The notes beneath the pieces were generated by a model, which saw only the letters and a program-made list of their open reading frames with translations, did not search any database and was not told the DNA's origin. 64,000 bases of DNA, taken from the NCBI GenBank assembly GCA_026182355.1, contig JAPFBL010000564.1:1-64000 (forward strand), read 5' to 3'. Within the stretch, counting starts at the first letter, position 1; every line of letters starts with the position of its first letter. The position numbers were made by a program, and so were the translations under genes. This DNA is from Hermatobates lingyangjiaoensis. Lineage: Eukaryota; Arthropoda; Insecta; Hemiptera; Hermatobatidae. Below, piece by piece: positions 1-10,151 of the stretch.

Positions 1-60
1 GTGTTTCCTTCGTTTTTGAATTTATTTTATTTTATATATATATATACATATATATGGGCA
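1..60 (+). repeat. Truncated PLE tail (family D end) running into (TA)n
   Basis: The first 37 bases match the end of the family D tail repeated at 4780-4815 and 5158-5185 (TGTTTCCTTCGTTTTGAAT, then TTTATTTTATT). A short (TA)n follows at 36-55. The ribozyme-like core of the family would lie off the left edge of the window. Confidence 0.6.
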
Positions 61-1009
61 TAATATCTTATGATCAGGGCCATTTATAAACATCATTATT
101 CCGAAGAGCAATCATACTAGCCACAATATCATATATCCAACAACCCTATCCCTTAATGACTAAATCAGTAGTCCTAAATGTGATCCACATGGACTAGGGT
201 CCATAGTGGATCACAGCGGATCCTCGTGGGAGAATAGTATTTAGAGGGTATCAGTAGACCATTTAAGTTTATAGGCGTAATATAACAAAATATAATGTTT
301 AGAATTAGATTTTAACAATACAAAATATTACTAAAAATTAAATACTAATAATAAAAACTACTTACTTACATAAGGTCCAATTTTAGATTTATTAAGGAGT
401 ATACATAAGAAGATTTTGCCGAACATACGTGAAATACAAATTAATGGATTAACATTGACGAAATTCATAAATAAGACTAAGACCTTTCAAACAAACCACT
501 GATCTTTGTCAGAATCACTTTGGATCTGGTCTATCCTCAAGTCTTCAAAATATTTTTTTTTTTCATGGAATTATAACCAAGGATCTAATTTTAGACTACT
601 GTTATTAGTCCCGGACTTTTATTTTTCTACAGTAGTCTTATAAATATAGAATCATCATCAGAGAAAACCAAAGATTTTACAGAACAGAAACCTATAATTT
701 AAATCATCCAAAAAATAAAAGTTTAAATTAAAATAACTCGCTACGTAAACAAATATACTAAACTTTTATAAAAACCATATAAAAAACTAGTTTTAAAAAT
801 TTTAAATAAATTTATTTATAACTGGCAAATATTACAGTTGAACAATCCGTTTTGAAACTGTATTAAACACATAGAAAACAAAAACAATTACGACCTTGAA
901 AACACATTTTGGTAAAAAATTTCTGTCTTTTTGTTAGTTTTTTTTTTGGTTTTATTTTTTTTTATTTTCTATTTAAAAAACGACCACCTTTGTTTTACAT
1001 CCTTCCAAC
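61..1009. other. AT-rich DNA, nothing recognised
   Basis: I see no coding frame, tRNA-like box or repeat shared with the rest of the window. There are homopolymer A and T runs at about 549-560 and 930-965. Confidence 0.5.
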
Positions 1010-1340
1010 TTCCTAAATCCTCTCCTCTTATATCAGCCCCAATCCTAGGCGTTATGCAATCCGTGCTGAAGAATGGATGATGCAAGAGTTACGGTATTAA
1101 GAACGGAGGCTCAAGGGTACCGGGTGACCCCCTTGAGGAAATAACCGTACTCCGGTATGCGGTGTTCTGACCGAGCAGACAAAATACCCTTGATAGGGAG
1201 GGGTATTCAACAAAACCATAGAAAAACTTTTACCACTGGACCCAGCAAAAGTGCTGAGCTTCTTGGAGGGGTTGCAGCTAACTGCTGAGAGACTTTAGTA
1301 CAGAAGGGGAAATAGAATAGTTTCTAAGACACAGTGCTTT
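1010..1340. other. Locally GC-richer segment of unknown nature
   Basis: This block is clearly richer in G and C than its surroundings and reads like part of a once-functional or mobile sequence, with phrases such as GGTACCGGGTGACCCCCTTG and GGGTTGCAGCTAACTGCTG. No frame stays open for long, and no second copy is present in the window, so I cannot name it. It may be a decayed dispersed element or a noncoding exon. 1341-1850 beyond it is plain AT-rich DNA. Confidence 0.35.
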
Positions 1341-1856
1341 AGTCACCCTGAAATAATAATAATAATTGACTAAGCTTAATAAGAGACGTATCTATGTTCA
1401 TTTAAAACATTAAATTTAACACTACTTTGATGAATATCAAAAAAGAATATAAAAACTACACTAGCATCCCAGATACGATATTTATCTAAGAGATTAAATT
1501 GTATTTATTCATTAATTAAGCAAGCGATCATTTCAGTTGAAGGATTGGGAGATTAAATAAAGCAGACTATCAGGGTAGTTTGCGATTGTTATTTATTGCT
1601 GAGTACGGGCGAGATAGGTAACCTAATTTATTCATCAAAACAGATTTAAGCTCTGTGCAACATAGGCTAAAATTGGTTAATTAATTAAATTTTCCTGTTG
1701 CGCGGTTTAAATAATACTTGATGGACGCTATCTGTTCTTGATTTTGCTAAATGGCCTTATGAGGTAAAGTAAGGAAATCATAAAACAAACATATGTAATT
1801 ATGACGTCATTGCTTTAATTATGTTGCAAAATTTAAAAAAAAAAAAGGAATAAACA

Positions 1857-1978
1857 CAGTGCGCTTGGTTTCCCTCTCTTATCTCTCCTGAAGACGGTTC
1901 AACCAAAAATTAGAGACTGTAAGTTTGTGTTTTCAATTTCTCTATGTTTCTTTATGTACATTGAACTATATATACTCG
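1857..1978 (+). mobile_element. PLE tail, family B
   Basis: This matches the family B tail also seen at 44905-45105, 52461-52600 and 62505-62690: GTGCGCTTGGTTTCCCTCTC, then CTCCTGAAGACGGTTCAACC, then AGAGACTGTAAG, then a T-rich stretch ending TTGAACTATATATA. The ribozyme-like core is present but decayed: CTGAAGA, stem GGTT/AACC, then AAAA where most copies have GAAA. It merges with the duplicated segment at 1981. Confidence 0.65.
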
Positions 1979-1980
1979 TA

Positions 1981-2362
1981 TATAACGGTATAGGGGAGAT
2001 AAAGAAATACGAGTATAATGGACTATACAAGAAAAAAAGTACATATGATATATTATTTTATATTTAAATTGGAGTATATGGTCTAGTTTGGATCAAAATG
2101 TTCAGAAATTCACAATTTGTCCTTCAATTGTTGCAATTTTGCAAAGTATAGGAATCATTGAAGACCAGACCGTCATCGCTGACATGCATGACGTTGCCAC
2201 GTTGAATATTGACATATGCATCATCCTAGTAGATGAAGCAAGGTAGATGTTTGCCCTGATCGTATAACAAATGTTAAACTCTCATTAAAGGTACAAGACC
2301 ATCGTTTAGTTCACGGTTACGTCTTGATACAACACGTGATACAACCAAATCGTCCACACAAA
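1981..2362 (+). repeat. 382-bp direct repeat, copy 1
   Basis: The segment starting TATAACGGTATAGGGGAGAT and ending AATCGTCCACACAA recurs at 2563-2944 with only scattered single-base changes. Both copies are preceded by AT-rich or (TA)n sequence. The internal phrase GGTCTAGTTTGGATC recalls the end of family C tails (GTCCAGTTTGGAT), which hints at a retroelement flank, but no coding is visible. The identity is unknown. Confidence 0.8.
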
Positions 2363-2439
2363 CTGGTGATACTATTATTGAATCTGTTATATATATATAC
2401 GTTACTGTTTTCTTGACCACAAATTACTAACAAACACTT

Positions 2440-2530
2440 CTTCTTTTTCTTGGAATTTGGTCAGGGTAAATATATGGAATCACCGTTTTGCCAACGTTTC
2501 TTCTTTATTTAAAGATCCTCAGGGCTATAT
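2440..2530 (-). mobile_element. Degenerate PLE tail between the two direct repeats
   Basis: On the minus strand a ribozyme-like core lies at about 2497-2522: CTGAGGA, U, stem CUUU/AAAG, then GAAACGTTGG. The phrase after the core resembles the minus strand at 63305-63385. The rest, 2363-2439, carries TATTATTGAATCTG before (TA)n, which is shared with 34050-34075. Confidence 0.45.
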
Positions 2531-2562
2531 TTATATTATTTTTATTATATATATATATATTA

Positions 2563-2944
2563 TATAACGGTATAGGGGAGATAAAGAAATACGAGTATAA
2601 TGGACTATACACGAAAAAAAGTACATATGACATATTATTTTATATTTAAATTGGAGTATATGGTCTAGTTTGGATCAAAATGTTCAGAAATTCACAATTT
2701 GTCCTTCAATTGTTGCAATTGTGCAAAGTATAGGAATCATTGAAGACCAGACCGTCATCGCTGACATGCATGACGTTGCCACGTTGAATATTGACATATG
2801 CATCATCCTAAGTAGATGAAGCAAGGTAGATGTTTGCCCTGATCGTATAACAAATGTAAACTCTCATTAGAGGTACAAGACCATCCGTTTAGTTCACGGT
2901 TACGTCTTGATACAACACGTGATACAACCAAATCGTCCACACAA
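2563..2944 (+). repeat. 382-bp direct repeat, copy 2
   Basis: Near-identical to 1981-2362 in the same orientation, offset by 582 bases. It starts directly after a (TA)n tract at 2548-2562. The very low divergence implies a recent duplication, or two recent insertions of the same short element at TA tracts. Confidence 0.8.
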
Positions 2945-3099
2945 CCTTGCTGCTTTAACTACTAGTGTCAAAAAAGTTCTCAAAATTCACAAAAAATTAA
3001 ATCAACTCTACTTGATTCTTCTCACGCACCGCCTTTAATACCTTCCTCAAACTTACTTGATTATCTTACAATCATCATCCTAACTTGGTAATTTATTAT

Positions 3100-3200
3100 A
3101 TATACATAAGTTAGTCAGTTGGCATTTGACTCTGACGAAGACCGCTTGTTACGGTAGGAAGATCTTAGTATTTTTACTCATTTCTTATTTTGGTTTGGAC
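3100..3200 (+). mobile_element. PLE tail, family A (decayed)
   Basis: GACTCTGACGAAGACCGCTT at 3129-3148, followed by GTTACGG, is the signature of family A. The core reads CTGACGA, A, stem GACCG/CGGUA, then GGAAGATCTTAGT; the usual GAAA is broken by a base change. A short (TA)n lies just upstream at 3094-3105. Confidence 0.65.
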
Positions 3201-3369
3201 TTTGATAAGTTAGTGTATTTATTAAGCTTATATAGCGTTTAACAGTATACTTAACCAATAAAAATTGCTTGACATCATCAATACCGGACAAACGAAGACC
3301 AATTTTATGGATATAGATAACGAACATTATGTTAAAAAGAAACAGAAGCTAATATGATCATGTTGAATA

Positions 3370-3665
3370 ACTAAGTTTTTAAGAAATATTGTATGGTTTT
3401 CATTAATTAAATTCTACAGATCAAATTCTAGGAACATTAGTAACAGTTAATTCAAAATGAGACTCAGTATTATTATGAACAATGGCCTTATCTACCAGGG
3501 TGGACAATAGTAGATAGGGTTTTACTTATTTCTTCCTGAATTCGTTTATTTACTCTGATTAGCTCGGTCTTTTGTTCTCTTTCCTCATTTCGTTGTGCTT
3601 TTTAAATAACGTCTCTTCCTTCCTTCTTATCTCAATACAAGCAGCTGATGTCCAAGTTTACTTGC
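3370..3665 (+). mobile_element. Diverged relative of the PLE family A 3' untranslated region
   Basis: This aligns by eye with 5640-5935: TTTAAGAAATATT, then TTAATTAAATT, AACATTAGTAAC, and further on GTTTATTTACTCTGATTAG-like and CTCTTCCTTCC segments in the same order. It lacks the terminal tail core. It is probably the region between the coding end and the tail of a family A element. No coding is recognisable in it. Confidence 0.4.
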
Positions 3666-3699
3666 TTTATTTCATATGTGACTATGACAATGACCAGTT

Positions 3700-4450
3700 C
3701 ATTAGTTGAAAGATCATGTCCGGTGCACAAAATTTCTTTTACTTCTAGCACTTATTTCATTACATTTAAACATAAATTGGATTCATTATAGTTGATTCAT
3801 AAAAAATAATAAAAAAAATAAACATTAATAAATTAAAACTAGAAACAAAGAATAAAAAAGTTAAAAAAAGCAATAACCATAAAAGTAAGGAAGGAAAAGT
3901 AATAATACAAATTAAAAACATGTTATGAAAAAAGTCAAATTGTTTTCGACATCATCTGAAAATGAGAAACGTTTTTCAAGAAGGAATTTGCTAAGAATTC
4001 CCTATAGCCCAAGCTTAAAATAGATACCATATTTTATGAAAGAGTGGTGATAATTTGTTCAATACATTTGTCCATAACTGTAAGAGAAGCTGGAAAAACT
4101 GTTGTGTATATGGAATTTCTTGCAAAAATTGCGATTTAGCAATATTGATTTACATCACGTAAATTGAACAGACAGAAAAAGGAATTCTTAGAAGGATTAA
4201 GCAACGCCAGTATTCTGTTAGAAGACAGGATGATAAAAGTGCCTTGTTCCTACATATTAGAAACAAAAATCACTTAATCAACTAGGAATATGCAAAGAAG
4301 TTGACCTTTACATCATGTAAAAGAAGAAGAAACATTGTTGAAAGCACCTTCATGAAAAGCATTTCTAAGAGCTTAGTCAACACCAGTCCAGGCTTTTTTT
4401 TAAATTCCATCAATTTCTAATTGAAGGAATTGTTAAAAAACTTAATACTA
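3700..4450. other. AT-rich DNA, nothing recognised
   Basis: No repeat shared with the rest of the window and no convincing coding potential. It ends where the left arm of the foldback at 4453 begins. Confidence 0.45.
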
Positions 4451-4452
4451 TT

Positions 4453-5030
4453 TCAAATGTGAGACAGTAAAATACTGTCAATGATGCCAATTTTCATTCA
4501 ACTTTAAAACAAAACTCATTACCCTCCAACAATTTATATTCACTTGCTCTCTGACGACATTATAAACAAAAGACCTTAGAGCTATTATCTTCCATCATTT
4601 GTGGTGAGTTACCAGAATATATATATATATATACAATTAAAAGAAACGGTCCAGCGGACTTTTTTTAAAATAAAATAAATTCAAAACGAAGGAAACACAC
4701 AAAATGACACAGACATAACTCACACCTCCTGATGACGACGATGGTCGAAATATCGATGTGAGTTATGTCTGTGTCTTTCTGTGTGTTTCCTTCGTTTTGA
4801 ATTTATTTTATTTTAAAAAAAGTCCGCTAGACCGTTTCTTTTAATTGTATATATATATATATATATGCTGGTAACTCACCACAAAAGATGGAAGATAATA
4901 GCTCTAAGGTCTTTTGTTTATAATGTCGTCAGAGAGCAAGTGAATATAAATTGTTGGAGGGTAATGAGTTTTGTTTTAAAGTTGAATGAAAATTGGCATC
5001 ATTGACAGTATTTTACTGTCTCACATTTGA
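4453..5030. mobile_element. PLE foldback (family D), arms about 272 bp
   Basis: The left arm 4453-4724 is the near-perfect reverse complement of 4756-5030. Each arm contains a (TA)n block (4617-4636 and 4848-4866), so (TA)n is internal to the inverted repeat. The unpaired loop, about 4725-4755, is almost exactly a hammerhead-like core, CTGATGA, C, stem GAC/GUC, GAAATATCGA, and the arms begin directly beside it with TGTGAGTTATG and its complement. The outer parts of the arms contain GTCGTCAGAGAGCAAG, also seen at 6168-6183. This looks like two copies of one tail in opposite orientation joined at the core. No complete protein is encoded. Confidence 0.8.
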
Positions 5031-5194
5031 ATGTAAGACTGACATACTGAGTACCGCCCTGTCTTCCTGCGGGACTCTTCGCTCTTCGCTCTTCACACCT
5101 CCTGATGACGACGATGGTCGAAATATCGATGTGAGTTATGTCTGTGTCTTTCTGTGTGTTTCCTTCGTTTTGAATTTATTTTATTATATATATA
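5031..5194 (+). mobile_element. PLE tail, family D
   Basis: This is a full tail continuing from the right arm of the preceding foldback: a CTTCGCTCTTCGCTCTTC repeat, then core 5102-5123 (CTGATGA, C, stem GAC/GUC, GAAA), then TGTGAGTTATGTCTG and a T-rich end TTGAATTTATTTTATT, closing in a short (TA)n at 5185-5194. GTGAGT after the core matches a splice-donor consensus. Confidence 0.75.
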
Positions 5195-5467
5195 CGAGTT
5201 CGAGATTAACAAAGAGCAACGCACAAAGTAGGGAAACACACTTACAGACTCAAATTTTCGGGTAATCCGTCTTCAGGAGAAAAGAGAATGGGAGACCAAG
5301 CACGTTGTAGGCGCAACGGCAAGTAACCCTAAGTGGGTTACTTAGTTGCGCCTACAACGTGCTTGGTCTCCCATTCTCTTTTCTCCTGAAGACGGATTAC
5401 CCGAAACTTTGAGTCTGTAAGTGTGTTTCCCTACTTTGTGTGTTGCTCTTTGTTAATCTCGAACTCG
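5195..5467. mobile_element. PLE foldback (family C), arms about 134 bp
   Basis: Arms 5195-5329 and 5335-5467 are near-perfect reverse complements with a 5-base loop, so this could form a very long hairpin. Each arm holds the family C tail: CTCCTGAAGACGGATTAC, CCGAAA, GAGTCTGTAAGTGTG. Cores lie at 5257-5276 (minus) and 5386-5406 (plus). The right side continues to about 5500 with TGTGTCCAGTTTGGATCGTA, then (TA)n at 5509-5534. The left side abuts (TA)n of the preceding tail. Confidence 0.85.
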
Positions 5468-5639
5468 GATTGTGTCCAGTTTGGATCGTATTTCGTTTTA
5501 TCAGAAAAAATATATATATATATATATATATATAAACCTACGGTGGACTCTTTTATGAATTAAAGAATCTTGAACTTAAGAGAATATTAAAAAACAACTG
5601 GTTAAGAAGAATGCGAACATATCTTCAACAACAACAACA

Positions 5640-6077
5640 ACAGTGTTGTTAAGAAATATTATTGAATCGTCGCTAATTAAATTTAATAGATCAAATATTA
5701 TAAACATTAGTAACGGTCTCTTCAAACTTGATACTTTCGTCACGAGGGCAATAGCCTCTTCAAAGAGTGTTGACAGCTAGCGGATAGTTTTTTACTCTTT
5801 CTTACTGTACTCCTTTGTTTCCCCAAACATCCCTTTCTGGACATTAGTCCTTTTCTGCGCTTTCACCCTTTTAAAATACCACTCTTCCTTCCCAGTCTTC
5901 TCAACTCCTCACCAGATGTTTTCTGCATCTAGTGTTCAGTTGGGTTTTTGACTCTGACGAAGACCGCTTGTTACGGTTGAAAGATCTTAGTCTTATTTCC
6001 CCATTTCTTATTGTGGATTGATCATTGATTGTTATTTCACGTGTTTATGTGAAATCTTTATATATATATATATATAA
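5640..6077 (+). mobile_element. PLE 3' region and tail, family A, ending in (TA)n
   Basis: This is the longest family A copy. The distal part has the signature GACTCTGACGAAGACCGCTT and core 5954-5982: CTGACGA, A, stem GACCG/CGGUU, GAAAGATCTTAGTC. It then runs through TTTCACGTGTTTATGTGAAA to (TA)n at 6058-6077. The upstream part, 5640-5935, resembles 3370-3665 and is pyrimidine-rich, as expected of an untranslated region. I see no clear stop-terminated coding end. Confidence 0.65.
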
Positions 6078-6099
6078 TTGTCACAATAACTCGTGATGT

Positions 6100-6206
6100 A
6101 AATATTCAAGTAACTCACCACAAAAGTTATGGAGGTAATCACTCTGAGGCCTTTCGTACAACACGTCGTCAGAGAGCAAGCACTTGCTTGCTATATATAT
6201 ATATTA
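6100..6206 (+). mobile_element. Fragment related to the arms of the family D foldback
   Basis: GTAACTCACCACAAAAG, then CTCTGAGGCCTTTCGT and CGTCGTCAGAGAGCAAG, match 4868-4945 in order and spacing. It ends in (TA)n at 6192-6206. Only the outer part of the arm is present, without a core. Confidence 0.55.
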
Positions 6207-7080
6207 TAGAGAGAGGAAGGGAGAGATGGCGAAAGAGTGAGACATTTCAAAAGAAATGTATAATAGTATAAATAAAAGACTTTATTGATGAATGATTTTA
6301 TAAAACAAATAAAATTATGAATATGAGCTCTAATAGGCTAATATAAAATTTATATAAATTCACCGTAAAAGATTTCATTAATGGATTTTTATTAATATAG
6401 TTTGAGTTGAATTATAAAATAGAAAGATAATGCTAAAGTAAGTTCTGTTTTTGCATCTTTTGGACCCCCTGTAATAAAGTCTTGTTATAAGGCGATATTT
6501 TTCTTTACATTGCAAAGAAGGAATTCGCAAGTTGAACACAATAAAAACAAAGTAAGCAGGCACCTCGAGTTTATTAACTGTCTATAGAATTGGCCTGCAA
6601 AAACAATACTTTAGCAGAATCATTCCCCTTGCTCGTTGAGGTAGAGAAATAATGTTTACCTTCTTATACCAAAGCATTCACTTCCTTCTTCTCACCAAAG
6701 CCTTTAAATTCATCTACTTATTTCCAAACTCTTGGAAATTAATATATTTTTTAAACCTCTCAAGGCTCTATTTCCTTTACTTTTCCATCATTTGTTTAAA
6801 TTGATGATAATATAATTTTTTCCTAAGTAATTATTTTAAAGAATTATAATTATCTAAAAATTTTAGTTTTCATATAAACTCTTCTAAGTATATTTTTACA
6901 ATTTACAAAAATAATGGGACGGAAGAAGTAGTTAAATTTTATTAACTAATGATTGAAGCTCAGAATTAAATTATTTTTCATTGAATATATTTATAAAAAT
7001 GTTAAATCAAACTTCCTAATAAAATACAAAAATATTTCATTTACAGGTACATTAACAACGTTCTAAAACTGATATATATT
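6207..7080. other. AT-rich DNA, nothing recognised
   Basis: A GA-rich patch at 6208-6240 abuts the preceding (TA)n. The rest has no shared repeat and no convincing frame. Confidence 0.45.
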
Positions 7081-7084
7081 CGCA

Positions 7085-7222
7085 CTCCGTCCATCGACGT
7101 GCTCTCCTGATGAAGAACAACAGTTCGAAATTTTGTAAATTCAGTAAGTGTTCTTTTTATTCCTTTCCCTGTGTCGTGCTTTGTGTAATTTAAAGTTACT
7201 TATATATATATATATATATAAG
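7085..7222 (+). mobile_element. PLE tail, family G, ending in (TA)n
   Basis: Core 7107-7130 reads CTGATGA, A, stem GAAC/GUUC, GAAA, followed by TTCAGTAAGTGTTC with a splice-donor-like GTAAGT at 7144. The T-rich end TGTGTCGTGCTTTGTGTAAT and the following (TA)n at 7200-7222 match the foldback at 45835-46025. Confidence 0.75.
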
Positions 7223-7303
7223 TGTTCAAACCACAATAAGAAATGGGAAAAAAGACTAAAATCATTCAACTGTAACAAAAGGTCTTCGTCATAAACAAAA
7301 CCC
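7222..7303 (-). mobile_element. PLE tail, family A, minus strand
   Basis: On the plus strand CAAACCACAATAAGAAATGG then AAAGACTAAAATCATTCAAC and AAAAGGTCTTCGTCA is the complement of the family A tail. It starts at a (TA)n tract and its far end is truncated against a family B tail at 7320. Confidence 0.7.
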
Positions 7304-7440
7304 AACTTTCAAACGAAAAATTAGAGACTGTAAGCGCGTGCTTTTAATTTTTCTGTGTTGCTTTATGTACATTGAACTATATTTGTCTGTTTCAGATCGT
7401 ATTTTTATCGAAAAAGTCTATATATATATATATATATATT
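7304..7440 (+). mobile_element. PLE tail, family B (core missing), ending in (TA)n
   Basis: From TTAGAGACTGTAAG at about 7320 to TTGAACTATATTTGTC and GATCGTATTTTTATCG this follows the distal part of family B, then (TA)n at 7421-7440. The upstream core has been lost at the junction with the minus-strand family A piece. Confidence 0.7.
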
Positions 7441-8515
7441 ACATAAATTTTTCATTTATATAAAAGAACTTTAATTTAATTTTTAAGAACAGTTTAAAGA
7501 AAGCACTATTTTACAAAAGGCATCTCGGGATTCTATTCCTTCAATGTTGCAGCTGTTCTAATTATAGTTTCAAATAAGAGTTTTTTTTTTAATTTTTTTT
7601 TTTGTATAACAGCTACAGTTAGATTTGTATTTTTACATTGATTTTGAAAAAATATATAAATTTAAATTCATTAGTTGTGCAATCCGTAATTGTATGGTAT
7701 TTTCTCATACTGGGGTAAAACGATAATATAATTCATACTGGGGACACTAACACTAATATAAAAAACGAACATTTATGAATAAAGCTTAAATTAAACATGC
7801 TTTATTTGGAGAAATATCAATCATGTCAAAATACTCGTATATATTCAATGCGTTATATTACCTTTGTTCTGATTACTAAAAAATATTAATCAACAAAACA
7901 ATGGAAAACATAATATGAGATTGATTTCATTCAATTAATCTGTTACATTTATGAAACTAGCTTTTTCTTGTTCTAATTATATGGTACATGTAATTTTTTT
8001 CCTACTTATCTTAAGGTAATATTATTCTTATTTTGATTGAAAAAAAATTCGTGATAAAAGAATTGAGTATTTTATTTGAAAAAAATAAAATATTTACAAA
8101 AATTATAAAAAAAAAACAGAAATAATTTTGACGTTAATATATGATTCATTTGAATGGCTGGTTTAATCTCGAAGTCAGGTTTATTTCCACTTGTATAATC
8201 ATAGAAAGAGGGCTATGGTTTGTTACGAATGAATTGAAGAATATTGTAAAGAACACAAATCAAAAAGCCTGGGCTAATGGTGCGGCTTTATGAGACATAA
8301 TTAACGTCGACTCTCTCTCTGAGGTAATTTCAATCATCTCTTCTCTCTCTCAAGTCTCTCTCACTTGCTCTCTTTTACTCAATATTCCCTTCTTTACTTC
8401 TTTCAGCCTTATCCCTTTCATTAGCAAAGAAATACGTTAGTAGTTGATTTTTATGATTCCATTAAATCATTTTATATTTTGTTACAATAAAGTACACAAA
8501 TGTGTAGAAACAAAC
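7441..8515. other. AT-rich DNA with a CT-rich patch
   Basis: Nothing coding is recognised. 7675-7760 (CAATCCGTAATTGTATGGTA, CATACTGGGG) resembles the end of the family H tail at 8525-8580 and 36880-36930. 8305-8405 is a pyrimidine-rich simple-sequence patch (CTCTCTCT-like). Confidence 0.4.
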
Positions 8516-8700
8516 TCACACATTAGTTGATTAATGCGTAATTGTGTGGTGTATACTCATACAAAATGGATAATATGAAGCTCACTTCTTCTATTGTGTG
8601 TTTACCTGACGATGAATACTAAGTGTTTGAAACGCGTAGTTTGATTAAAAGAAATGTCTTTTGTGTGGAGACTTTATATTGAAATCAGCAATATCTTGTA
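8516..8700 (+). mobile_element. PLE tail, family H
   Basis: Core 8606-8632 reads CTGACGA, U, stem GAAUAC/GUGUUU, GAAACGCGTAGTTT, followed by GTCTTTTGTGTGGAGACTT. The same order occurs at 36790-36870 and, more decayed, at 55785-55850. No splice-donor-like hexamer follows the core in this family. Confidence 0.6.
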
Positions 8701-8751
8701 TCAGTGGTTCACACTCTTGTCTGCACCCCACATCCCTCTTACCTTCTGTTT

Positions 8752-9067
8752 AGGGGGCTCAGTGGTTACGTGCTCACCTCTGAACTGTTAGGACCGGGGT
8801 TCAATCCTCACCTGGCTCTCAATTTATTCACGCGGGAGGTGAATAAATCTGAGCACGTCGTCCCTCGGAGAAGGACGTTAAACCGTCGGTCCCGAGCCTG
8901 TACGATGTCAGGTACTCGTTAAAGATCCCTACTCTAAATACATTTGAGTTAGGCAAAATTTAGGACTCCCTCTGTAGAATCAATCTTCATTGTGTGGTAT
9001 CACAAAGGGCCAATGCTTGGCCTACGTGTGTTCCCTTGTGGGACTGCCACTGCAACCTAACCTAACC
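8752..9067 (+). mobile_element. tRNA-derived SINE with 12-bp target-site duplication
   Basis: The element is flanked by identical TACCTTCTGTTT at 8740-8751 and 9068-9079, so both ends are defined. The 5' part is tRNA-like, with GGCTCAGTGGTTACGTG resembling an A box and GGTTCAATCC at about 8798 a good B box, so an internal RNA polymerase III promoter is likely. The body contains TTTATTCACGCGGGAGG, GGACGTTAAACCGTCGGTCC and TCGTTAAAGATCCCTACTC, shared with the other SINE copies here. The 3' end is a short run of AACCT units, presumably the tail copied by a partner LINE. A chance open frame of 72 codons across its 5' end is not a gene. Confidence 0.9.
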
Positions 9068-9274
9068 TACCTTCTGTTTTAATATCATTCTCCACCCTCC
9101 ACTTCTCTTTACAAAAAAAGTGCATTCTAAATACCATGCAAATATAACTAAATATCCTTTTGAAACATGCAAGAGTCCGTCAGAACAACCTGACAACTCA
9201 CTTTAACATTTTGAATCTTATTTATCAGGAGAAGAGAAAGAAAAGAAGTTCTGCTCAGATATCAAATAAAAAAA

Positions 9275-9335
9275 ACTACTGATGACGAATTGGTCAAAAT
9301 ATTGAAGTGAGTTGTGTTGTTTCTACGTATTCATT
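9275..9335 (+). mobile_element. Degenerate PLE tail core, D-like
   Basis: CTGATGACGAATTGGTCAAA then ATATTGAAGTGAGTTG resembles families D and F, with GTGAGT retained. The stem and the GAAA box are decayed. Confidence 0.45.
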
Positions 9336-9496
9336 TCTTGTAATCGTATTAATTACGATTAGAAGTTTTGTAAAGTATTGAGAAGAAAAAAATCGATATG
9401 GTTGAAAATAAAACACCTAGATTAAACCTTCTTTATCGTATTCCTCATGACGATTTTGAAAGATTGCAGCAAAATAAGGTGACAACTTGAAGGCTA

Positions 9497-9665
9497 GGGG
9501 GACCAGGGTAGCTCAGTGTTTGAGTACCCGGTCGAGACTAGTAGATCTAACGAATGTTTGATTCTCTCTCTGGCCTTCAATTCTTTCAAGCAGAAGTTGA
9601 ACAAATCGGATCACGTTGTCTCTCGGAGAGAACTATAAGCCATCAGTTATGTCCAATTTTTAAGG
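9497..9665 (+). mobile_element. SINE, 5' part only
   Basis: GGTAGCTCAGTGTTTGAGTA looks like the tRNA-like head, followed by the shared body phrases TTGAACAAATCGGATCACGT, CTCGGAGAG and TAAGCCATCAGT. The B box region is decayed and the 3' part is missing after about 9665. Confidence 0.6.
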
Positions 9666-9778
9666 GAATCTATATATATTTAATGATATAAATTGGTCTG
9701 TTGTTAATATTTATTTCATAAGAGGATATTCGTAGATTTATTGATATAAATCTTGTAAAAGCTTACACCTGCTTATGG

Positions 9779-10151
9779 AAGGTTAGCTCAGTGGTTAACG
9801 TATTATCCTCTCAACTGGTAGGTCCTGGGTTTGATACCCACCTGACCCTCAATTTATTCACGCAGGAGGTGAATAAATCGATTACGTCGTCCCTCGAAGA
9901 GGACTTAAGCTGTCAGTCCCGAGCTTGTACGATATCAGGTACTCGTTAAAGATCCCTACTCTAAAAACACTTGAGTTAGAAAAAATTTAGAACTCCCAAT
10001 GTAGAATCACCAATCAAACAAAAAGACTGTAAAAGACTCATTTTGAATCTTTACAGAATCCGCTATGGGGTTGGTTTAAACAATAAAAAAATAAACACCT
10101 GCATGTAACAAAATATGATTAAAAATTTATAAAATATAAATCCGAACAAAA
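9779..10151 (+). mobile_element. SINE, long 3'-end variant
   Basis: GTTAGCTCAGTGGTTAACGT at 9782 starts a tRNA-like head, and CCTGGGTTTGATACCC is B-box-like. The body matches the TSD-flanked copy at 8752 but then continues into a different 3' end (GGTTTAAACAATAAA, AACACCTGCATGTAACAAAA, AAATTTATAAAATATAAATC). It is followed head-to-tail by a second copy with the same end. Confidence 0.75.

Noticed and set aside
9054..9070. CCTAACCTAACC as an interstitial telomere repeat
   Set aside because: It is the 3' tail of a SINE bounded by a target-site duplication; only about three units are present.
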